From: Mucilaginibacter sp.
GTDB lineage: Bacteria > Bacteroidota > Bacteroidia > Sphingobacteriales > Sphingobacteriaceae
Direction of reading: 5' to 3'
DNA length: 39,158 nt
Assembly: GCF_025362475.1 (NCBI RefSeq)
Contig: NZ_JANYGH010000075.1
Coordinates: 1 to 39,158 of the forward strand
The position numbers were made by a program, and so were the translations under genes. Shown here in pieces: positions 33,815-39,158 of this stretch. The notes under the pieces are model-generated. The model saw only the letters and a program-made list of their open reading frames with translations. It did not search any database and had not been told where the DNA came from. Numbering within the stretch: the first letter of the stretch is position 1; each line of letters begins with the position of its first letter.

Positions 33815-35428
33815 ATGCAGTTTGAGATGTTAAAAGAAAAATCGTCAATCATCAAGGTAATTGGTGTTGGCGGTGGTGGTGGTAACGCGGTAAACCATAT
33901 GTACAGGCAAGGAATTACCGGTGTTGACTTTATTATTTGCAACACCGATGCCCAGGCATTGGAGCTTAGCCCCATACCTAACAAAGTACAATTGGGTGCC
34001 AGCCTTACAGAAGGAATGGGAGCCGGTTCGATACCCGAAGTTGGGAAAAATTCAGCTATTGAAAATATCGATGATATTAAGCAGATGTTGGGTGTTAATA
34101 CCAAGATGCTGTTTATTACCGCAGGTATGGGTGGTGGCACCGGTACAGGTGCAAGCCCAATTATAGCCAAGGCTGCCCGCGAAATGGATATATTAACGGT
34201 TGGTATTATAACCACGCCGTTCTCTTTTGAAGGTAAACGCCGTAAAATGCAGGCCGATGCCGGAATGGAGGAACTAAGAAAGTATGTTGATTCATTCCTG
34301 GTGATATCAAATGACAGGCTGCGCCAGATATTTGGTAACCTAACCATGAGCTCGGCTTTTGGCCAGGCTGATGATATATTAACCACAGCTGCTAAAGGTA
34401 TTGCCGAGATCATAACCTTACCGGGTTATATCAACGTTGACTTTAAGGATGTGCGCACTGTAATGAAAGATAGCGGTGTGTGTATCATGGGCAGCAGCAC
34501 AGCCGAAGGCGAAGGCCGCGCGCTGAAAGCTGTTGAGGGTGCATTGTCATCGCCGTTGTTGAAAGATAACGAGATAGAAGGCGCACGCTATATTTTGCTT
34601 AATATCAGCTCTGGCCTTAAAGAGGTTACCATGGATGAGGTGAGCATCATTACCGATTATATACAGGAAGAAGCCGGTTTGGCTGCAGACCTGATATGGG
34701 GTAATTGTGTTGACGAAAACCTGGAAGATAAACTTTCGGTAACCATCATTGCAACCGGTTTCCAAACCAAAGATGAGCGTGAAAAAGAACACAGCAACAA
34801 AAAGATAGTATCAATGCTGGTTCCGGAAAATACGCCTTTGGTAAAGCCTGTTAATGCTTTTAATGAATTTATAAACCCGGTTAAAGCCAATGCTACAGCC
34901 GAGCCTTATATTAAACATCATAAAGAAGAGCCAAAGCAAACCGGTCTGTTTGATATGTTTGCCCGCCCTGATGAGAAACAGGAAACTGTAGTGAAATACA
35001 ACCTTGCCGATGAAGATAAGGAAGAAGATCACGAACAGGATACAGCTGGTTTTACCTTCAAAATGGCCGAGCCTGAATCATATGCCCCGGTAAAAGAGGA
35101 GCGTAAGCCAGAGCCGGTACCAGAACCAGCTCCCGAGCCTACACCTGCTTTTGGCGCTGATGATCATAAAACAAATGAATCGATAGAGGAGCAGCTGAAA
35201 AAATCGCGCGAGCGGATCATGCGCTTAAAAGACCTGAGCATGAAATTGCGTACAGGCAACATTCAGGAGTTGGAAAATGTACCGGCCTATAAACGCAAGG
35301 AAATAGCCCTTCAGGATACACCACAATCTGACGAGAGCCAGATATCAAGATTCAGCCTGATGCCTGATAACGAAGGCAACACCGAGATCCGCAGAAATAA
35401 TTCATTTTTGCATGATAATGCGGATTAA
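33815..35428 (+). CDS. ftsZ: Cell division protein FtsZ
   Basis: This 537-residue tubulin-like GTPase forms the Z ring. The N-terminal GVGGGGGNAVNHM, the tubulin signature GMGGGTGTGASPII, and the T7-loop region NVDFKDVRTVM are present. The globular part ends near residue 330. A long linker (about 330-500), rich in Glu, Pro and Lys, separates it from the short end peptide (EIRRNNSFLHDNAD), which probably binds FtsA. The long linker is typical of the phylum. It is the last gene of the cluster, with a strong terminator after it. ATG 33815 is a plausible start; an in-frame ATG four codons later also exists. Confidence 0.97.
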   Translation: MQFEMLKEKSSIIKVIGVGGGGGNAVNHMYRQGITGVDFIICNTDAQALELSPIPNKVQLGASLTEGMGAGSIPEVGKNSAIENIDDIKQMLGVNTKMLFITAGMGGGTGTGASPIIAKAAREMDILTVGIITTPFSFEGKRRKMQADAGMEELRKYVDSFLVISNDRLRQIFGNLTMSSAFGQADDILTTAAKGIAEIITLPGYINVDFKDVRTVMKDSGVCIMGSSTAEGEGRALKAVEGALSSPLLKDNEIEGARYILLNISSGLKEVTMDEVSIITDYIQEEAGLAADLIWGNCVDENLEDKLSVTIIATGFQTKDEREKEHSNKKIVSMLVPENTPLVKPVNAFNEFINPVKANATAEPYIKHHKEEPKQTGLFDMFARPDEKQETVVKYNLADEDKEEDHEQDTAGFTFKMAEPESYAPVKEERKPEPVPEPAPEPTPAFGADDHKTNESIEEQLKKSRERIMRLKDLSMKLRTGNIQELENVPAYKRKEIALQDTPQSDESQISRFSLMPDNEGNTEIRRNNSFLHDNAD

Positions 35429-35436
35429 GACAGAGT

Positions 35437-35606
35437 AAGGACTAATGGAGCAAAGAGCAAGGATTAGAAGATAAAGGAATATAATAAGAACAGGAAAGCT
35501 ATCTAAATAAGATAACTTTCCTGTTTTAGTTTAAATAGATTATTATTTAAAGTTTCGCCCTTAATCAATTAGTCCTTGTTCCTTGCTCCAAAAATCCTTC
35601 GTCCTT
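35437..35606. repeat. Inverted pair of heptamer arrays flanking the ftsZ terminator
   Basis: Six 7-mers lie at 35437-35478 (AAGGACT, AATGGAG, CAAAGAG, CAAGGAT, TAGAAGA, TAAAGGA). The opposite-strand counterpart lies at 35571-35606 (AGTCCTT, GTTCCTT, GCTCCAA and CGTCCTT). The two arrays can pair imperfectly around the terminator between them. The region 35429-35640 contains no gene. Confidence 0.65.
35489..35526 (+). terminator. Strong terminator of the dcw cluster
   Basis: AACAGGAAAG and CTTTCCTGTT pair over 10 bp. An inner TATCT/AGATA stem adds to it. The hairpin ends in T-rich sequence 60 bases after the ftsZ stop codon. Confidence 0.8.
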
Positions 35607-35640
35607 CTTAGTTATAACCTATTCTAAAAAGTTATAGCTA

Positions 35641-35671
35641 TTGTAGTAAGTCGTATTTACAGCTATATTTG
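35641..35671 (+). promoter_or_regulatory. Near-consensus promoter for the PLP enzyme gene
   Basis: TTG at 35641-35643 and TATATTTG at 35664-35671 (exact TAnnTTTG) are 20 bases apart. The predicted transcript starts about 35677, 25 bases before the TTG start codon at 35703, consistent with that start. Confidence 0.65.
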
Positions 35672-35702
35672 CAATTATTCACTATTTAAAAGGTAAATTA
35701 TT

Positions 35703-36947
35703 TTGGATTTATTTGATAAAATAACAAAAAGCTTAGGTGGGCCATTGGGTCAGCACCAAAAATGGTCACATGGTTATTTTTCATTTCCTAAACTGGAAGG
35801 GGAAATTGGACCGCACATGCAGTTCAATGGCAAGGAACATTTGGTTTGGAGCCTTAATAATTACCTGGGTTTAGCTAATCATCCCGAAGTAAGGGAAGCT
35901 GATGCTAAAGCTGCTGCCGATTATGGTATGGCTTACCCTATGGGTGCGCGTATGATGTCTGGCAACTCTATTCACCATGAAGAGCTGGAAAATAACCTGG
36001 CTGAATTTGTGGGTAAACAGGCCGCTTTTTTATTAAACTACGGGTACCAGGGAATGGTATCAATTATAGATTCATTGGTTGACAGGAATGACGTTATTGT
36101 TTATGATGCAGAATCACATGCCTGTATCATTGATGGTGTGCGCCTGCACATGGGTAAGCGTTTTGTTTACCAGCACAATGATATTGAAAGCTGCGAAAAA
36201 CAGCTGGAGCGTGCAACAAAATTAACCGAACAAACCGGTGGCGGAATACTGCTGATCACCGAAGGTGTTTTTGGCATGTCGGGAGCGCAGGGTAAACTGA
36301 AAGAGGTTATCGAACTAAAAAAGAAATTCAACTTCCGTTTATTGGTGGATGATGCGCATGGTTTTGGTACCATGGGTAAAACCGGTGCCGGTACACATGA
36401 GGAGCAGGATTGTATTGATGGGGTAGATGTATACTTTGCCACATTTGCAAAATCAATGGCAGGTATAGGCGCATTTGTTGCTGCCGATGAAGAGATAGTT
36501 CATTTTCTGCGTTATAACATGCGTTCGCAAACATTTGCTAAAGCACTGCCTATGCCGATGGTATTGGGCTTAAAAAAACGTTTCGAGCTATTAACCACGC
36601 AACCACAACTACGCGAAAAACTGTGGTTGATCTCTTCAACACTGCAAAAAGGTTTAAGGGAGCGTGGCTTTAACCTGGGTGTTACCAATACCATGGTTAC
36701 TCCTGTGTTTTTAGAGGGCAACCTTTTCGAAGCCACCAGCCTAACCCGCGACCTGCGCGAAAATTATGGTATCTTTTGTTCCATAGTGATCTATCCGGTT
36801 ATACCTAAAGGACTAATATTACTGCGCCTGATACCAACAGCTTCACATTCATTGGCCGATGTACAGCGCACCCTTGATGCCTACAGCGAAATGGGTGAAA
36901 AACTAAAGGCGGGTTTTTACAAAGAAAACAAGCTGGAAATAGCGTAA
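35703..36947 (+). CDS. PLP-dependent alpha-oxoamine synthase-family acyltransferase
   Basis: This 414-residue fold-type I PLP enzyme belongs to the family of 2-amino-3-ketobutyrate CoA ligase, 8-amino-7-oxononanoate synthase and serine palmitoyltransferase, which condense an acyl-CoA with an amino acid. Features are SLNNYLGLANHP, GARMMSGNSIHHEELE, the PLP-binding DDAHGFGTMG, and the Schiff-base lysine in FATFAKSMAG. An N-terminal FPKLEGE segment is shared by a Bacteroidota subgroup. Start is TTG at 35703; a stop at 35694 excludes upstream ATGs. No biotin or sphingolipid genes lie nearby, so glycine C-acetyltransferase-, KAPA- or SPT-type activity cannot be separated. Confidence 0.85.
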   Translation: MDLFDKITKSLGGPLGQHQKWSHGYFSFPKLEGEIGPHMQFNGKEHLVWSLNNYLGLANHPEVREADAKAAADYGMAYPMGARMMSGNSIHHEELENNLAEFVGKQAAFLLNYGYQGMVSIIDSLVDRNDVIVYDAESHACIIDGVRLHMGKRFVYQHNDIESCEKQLERATKLTEQTGGGILLITEGVFGMSGAQGKLKEVIELKKKFNFRLLVDDAHGFGTMGKTGAGTHEEQDCIDGVDVYFATFAKSMAGIGAFVAADEEIVHFLRYNMRSQTFAKALPMPMVLGLKKRFELLTTQPQLREKLWLISSTLQKGLRERGFNLGVTNTMVTPVFLEGNLFEATSLTRDLRENYGIFCSIVIYPVIPKGLILLRLIPTASHSLADVQRTLDAYSEMGEKLKAGFYKENKLEIA

Positions 36948-36950
36948 TTT

Positions 36951-36982
36951 CAGATGTGCAGATTTTAGATGTGCAGATGATC
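36951..36982. repeat. Octamer repeats (AGATGTGC type)
   Basis: AGATGTGC (36952-36959), AGATTTT, AGATGTGC (36967-36974) and AGATGATC follow each other just after the PLP enzyme stop. The reverse-complement form GCACATCT occurs in the array at 37268 and around 38093 and 38141, and once after murD (27644), so the family is dispersed. Confidence 0.6.
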
Positions 36983-37003
36983 TGTGCACTGGGATAAACA
37001 TAT

Positions 37004-37049
37004 TATAAACCACAAATGGCTTCAATTTTGAAGCCATTTGTGGTTTATA
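37004..37049. terminator. Perfect 22-bp hairpin, probable terminator
   Basis: Bases 37004-37025 and 37028-37049 pair without mismatch; the core is CACAAATGGCTTCAA and its complement. Its A/T-rich outer stem and position 57 bases after the PLP enzyme stop codon support termination, possibly on both strands. Confidence 0.7.
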
Positions 37050-37082
37050 CGTCTCCGTTGATGTATTGCTAAAAAACTTTTT

Positions 37083-37172
37083 GTCATCCTGAACGTAGTG
37101 AAGGATCTATTATTCGCCATGCTTTTTCGCCCTGTACAGTCTGCGAATAGATCCTTCGTTCCTCAGGATGAC
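37083..37172. repeat. Further intact copy of the ~90-bp palindromic repeat
   Basis: It begins GTCATCCTGA and ends TCAGGATGAC and matches the unit at 1059-1148 at nearly all positions, with the same internal TTCGCCATGCTT and CTGCGAATAGATCC. Finding it twice 36 kb apart shows that it is a dispersed element. Confidence 0.85.
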
Positions 37173-37306
37173 AGAACTTTTAAAGGGTCATTTTACCTTC
37201 AAGATTTTACGTTTAAAAATCATCTCGACAACTATTTTCAAATCCTCCTATCCTCAAATTTTTTCCTCATCTGCACACCTGCACATCTGAAATCTGCACA
37301 TCTGCA
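37173..37306. other. Intergenic region with octamer array
   Basis: No gene is supported. From 37268 to 37307 five 8-mers run in series: CATCTGCA, CACCTGCA, CATCTGAA, ATCTGCAC, ATCTGCAT. The array reaches into the stop codon of the exporter gene on the other strand. Confidence 0.65.
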
Positions 37307-37930
37307 TCAATGCTTGAAAAACGATAAATAAACCTGCTTCACAATATGATACCCCGCAAAGGCGAAAAACAAGATGGCGATACTGGTATTAATTAACCGG
37401 GTACTAAGTGCAAATTTACTTTGTATATACCGGGCAAACAGCGCGTAGATATATAAGCATAAAAAAGAACCGGCTGCAGAGCCCACACTAAATATCACTA
37501 AGGCTATCCTTCCGTCAAGGATCCATTCGTGAGTAATGAGGTAAGTTCCGGTAACCATCCAGAAAGGTACTTGCATGGGGTTTAAAAAGCCCAGCAGAAT
37601 GCCATACTTGATACTGGCATGTTCGGAGTAAGTGGTTTGGGGTGGTTTATTGCGATGGATCCAGGTAATGGCGCCTAATACGCCAAAAAGGATAACCATT
37701 ACCCAGTCGATTATAACGGCAAGGTGCATTTGGCCCGAAAGCCACCTTGCGGCCTGCATAATGCAATAAGTGAAGAAAAATTCAACGCATGAAAAAGCGA
37801 TGATAAAGCGTAAAGCCTCTTTTATGCCACGGTTTATAGTGATCTGTATAAGTGAAAGGTTAATGTTGCCGGGAGGGATGTAACCAATAAAGTTGGCTAT
37901 CAGCCCGATGAAAAAGGTAAGAAATATCAT
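37307..37930 (-). CDS. LysE/RhtB-family amino acid exporter
   Basis: This 207-residue membrane protein belongs to the LysE translocator superfamily, which exports amino acids or related small molecules. It shows about six hydrophobic segments. The N-terminal IPPGNINLSLIQITINRG matches the family P-G-P/N signature, and the mid-protein GFLNPMQVPFWMVTG matches the second conserved N-P segment. The substrate cannot be told. A -7 element lies only five bases before the ATG, which suggests a leaderless or near-leaderless message. Confidence 0.8.
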   Translation of the reverse strand: MIFLTFFIGLIANFIGYIPPGNINLSLIQITINRGIKEALRFIIAFSCVEFFFTYCIMQAARWLSGQMHLAVIIDWVMVILFGVLGAITWIHRNKPPQTTYSEHASIKYGILLGFLNPMQVPFWMVTGTYLITHEWILDGRIALVIFSVGSAAGSFLCLYIYALFARYIQSKFALSTRLINTSIAILFFAFAGYHIVKQVYLSFFKH

Positions 37931-37935
37931 TGCGG

Positions 37936-37943
37936 CAAAGATA
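37936..37943 (-). promoter_or_regulatory. Bacteroidota -7 element before the exporter gene
   Basis: CAAAGATA on the + strand reads TATCTTTG on the - strand, an exact TAnnTTTG. It is five bases upstream of the start codon. No clear -33 partner is present. Confidence 0.4.
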
Positions 37944-37972
37944 TGTTGTTAAATTGAAAATTTGGAGGTGAG

Positions 37973-38070
37973 TTGATTTGAAAATTTGAAGATGTGACAA
38001 TTTGAAAATGAGTTTGCATTTCAATTGATTTGCGTTTTCAAATCTTCAAATTGACAAATTTTCAAATCAA
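37973..38070. repeat. Octamer-based imperfect inverted repeat
   Basis: The left arm begins TTGATTTGAAAATTTG and reads in 8-mers (ATTTGAAA, ATTTGAAG, ATGTGACA, ATTTGAAA). The right arm ends CAAATTTTCAAATCAA. The two arms, each about 35 bases, pair imperfectly around a short centre. It occupies much of the 223-base gap between the exporter and the next gene. Confidence 0.65.
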
Positions 38071-38153
38071 TCTGCACTTCTTCCGTACATTTGCACATCT
38101 GCATATTTGAAACGGCAGAGCCATCAACGAAGTTAATCTGCACATCTGAAAAC

Positions 38154-39080
38154 ATGTCAACTGATAAAATAATCTCCTTACTTCCATCTGCTACCGAAAT
38201 AATATGTGCCCTGGGGCTCGAAGATAACCTGGTAGGCCGCTCGCATGAATGCGATTATCCCGAATCGGTAAAGCAATTGCCGATTTGCACCGAAGCGAAT
38301 TTTCCTGATGGTTTAAGCAGCGCGGATATTGATGTGAAGGTAAAGGAGATTCTTGCCGATGCCTTATCGGTTTATACGGTAAAACGTGAACAGATCAAAC
38401 AACTGGCACCCGATGTGGTGATTACGCAGGATCAGTGCGAGGTTTGCGCGGTATCACTAACGGATGTGGAGCTGGCTCTGGATAACTATCTTGATAAAAA
38501 AGCCCGTATCATTTCATTGCGACCCAATAGCGTAGAAGATATCTTTAATGATATAATCACCATAGCCAACGCGTTGAATGTACCCCAGGCAGGTGCCGAC
38601 CTGGTGGAATTACTTAATGAACGGGTTGATATCATTAAGCACAAATTGAAATTTGCAGATAGCAAACCAACCGTAGCCTGTATAGAATGGCTGGAGCCAA
38701 TGATGATATCTGGCAACTGGGTGCCCGGATTGGTAAGCATAGCCGGTGGTACACCTGTTCTGGCCCAGGATGGCAAACATTCACCCTATGTAAGCTGGGA
38801 CGAGATTCGTGCGCAAAACCCCGACATCATTATAGTAATGCCCTGTGGCTTTTCTATAGAGCGCAGCTTAAAGGAAATAGATATTTTAATGCAGCTTCCG
38901 GGCTTTGCTGATATGAAGGCCGTGAAAAATAATCAGCTATATATTGCTGATGGCAACCAATACTTTAACCGCCCCGGTCCGCGTATTGTTGATTCTATCG
39001 AGATCCTGACCGAGATCATCCGCCCTAAGCAGTTTGCCTTTGGGTACGAGGGTGAGGGATGGATAAAGTTCGGTGTGTAA
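38154..39080 (+). CDS. BtuF/FecB-like substrate-binding protein without signal peptide
   Basis: This protein has the Fe3+/B12 periplasmic-binding fold: KIISLLPSATEIICALGLEDNLVGRSHECDYP at the start, then the connecting helix, then PGLVSIAGGTPVL and SWDEIRAQNPDIIIVMPCGF in the second lobe. The start at ATG 38154 gives 308 residues; the longer frame from TTG 38091 runs through octamer-repeat sequence and is unlikely. It has no signal peptide or lipobox, unlike true transporter subunits, so it is probably a cytoplasmic cobalamin-binding-type protein of the kind common in Bacteroidota and Proteobacteria. No transporter genes are adjacent. Role unknown. Confidence 0.82.
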   Translation: MSTDKIISLLPSATEIICALGLEDNLVGRSHECDYPESVKQLPICTEANFPDGLSSADIDVKVKEILADALSVYTVKREQIKQLAPDVVITQDQCEVCAVSLTDVELALDNYLDKKARIISLRPNSVEDIFNDIITIANALNVPQAGADLVELLNERVDIIKHKLKFADSKPTVACIEWLEPMMISGNWVPGLVSIAGGTPVLAQDGKHSPYVSWDEIRAQNPDIIIVMPCGFSIERSLKEIDILMQLPGFADMKAVKNNQLYIADGNQYFNRPGPRIVDSIEILTEIIRPKQFAFGYEGEGWIKFGV

Positions 39081-39123
39081 GGACAGCCGGTCATTGTACT
39101 TAAGACCAATTTGGCCCTCTGCG

Positions 39124-39158
39124 CGTCATTGCGAGGCACGAAGCAATCTCCACGATGG
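39124..39158. repeat. Start of a second dispersed repeat, cut by window end
   Basis: The sequence beginning CGTCATTGCGAGGCACGAAG resembles a widespread intergenic repeat with the core GTCATTGCGAGG, seen in many Bacteroidota genomes. Only its first 35 bases are inside the window, so symmetry cannot be checked. Confidence 0.5.

Noticed and set aside
33790..34413. 207-codon open frame opposite ftsZ
   Set aside because: It is antisense to the conserved GTPase domain of ftsZ; the frame is a by-product of that gene's codon use.
38091..38153. Upstream TTG start for the BtuF-like protein
   Set aside because: The extra 21 residues come from octamer repeat sequence and do not form a signal peptide.

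Overview
The window looks like a chromosomal segment of a member of the Bacteroidota, most likely family Sphingobacteriaceae (Mucilaginibacter/Pedobacter-like). The genus is an inference; no rRNA is present to fix it. Supporting signs are several copies of the Bacteroidota sigma-A promoter element TAnnTTTG, the general lack of Shine-Dalgarno sequences, a TonB-dependent receptor with an N-terminal carboxypeptidase-regulatory-like domain, a dcw cluster that runs mraZ to ftsZ without murF or ddl, an FtsZ tail ending in NNSFLHDNAD, and spacers filled with short 7- and 8-base tandem repeats.

Layout. Positions 1-874 hold the 3' part of obgE, followed by a repeat-rich gap. Positions 1629-6103 carry a WecA/MraY-type sugar-phosphate transferase, then glycolytic gap and pgk, each next to a small GNAT acetyltransferase. 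Positions 6233-13637 are an accessory block: a GMC oxidoreductase, a GH18 endoglycosidase-like lipoprotein with a crystallin-like tail, a CocE/NonD acyl hydrolase, a small Cys-rich lipoprotein preceded by the decayed remnant of a paralogue, and an exported polysaccharide deacetylase. Positions 13810-17551 form an iron-uptake pair: a siderophore-type TonB-dependent receptor with a near-consensus promoter and an iron-box-like dyad, followed by a PepSY membrane protein. A 216-bp tandem duplication and an O-methyltransferase follow.

Positions 19486-35428 are a complete division and cell wall (dcw) cluster: mraZ-rsmH-ftsL-ftsI-murE-mraY-murD-ftsW-murG-murC-ftsQ-ftsA-ftsZ, all on the + strand. The first five genes overlap end to end, as do murC and ftsQ. 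The spacers from murE to murC instead carry hairpins and heptamer arrays. Three GTGGT boxes spaced exactly 10 bp apart lie before mraZ (probable MraZ operator), and three DnaA-box-like 9-mers lie in the ftsA-ftsZ spacer. The cluster makes UDP-MurNAc-peptide (MurC, D, E), lipid I and II (MraY, MurG) and the divisome core (FtsA, Z, Q, L, W, I).

The last part (35641-39158) holds an alpha-oxoamine-synthase-family PLP enzyme with its own promoter, a LysE-type exporter, a BtuF-like binding protein without signal peptide, and more dispersed repeats.

I found no CRISPR array, transposase, integrase, tRNA or rRNA, and no clear new multi-gene system. The most unusual signals are in the spacers: heptad arrays that run into the murD coding sequence, the DnaA-like boxes before ftsZ, and the paralogue remnant.
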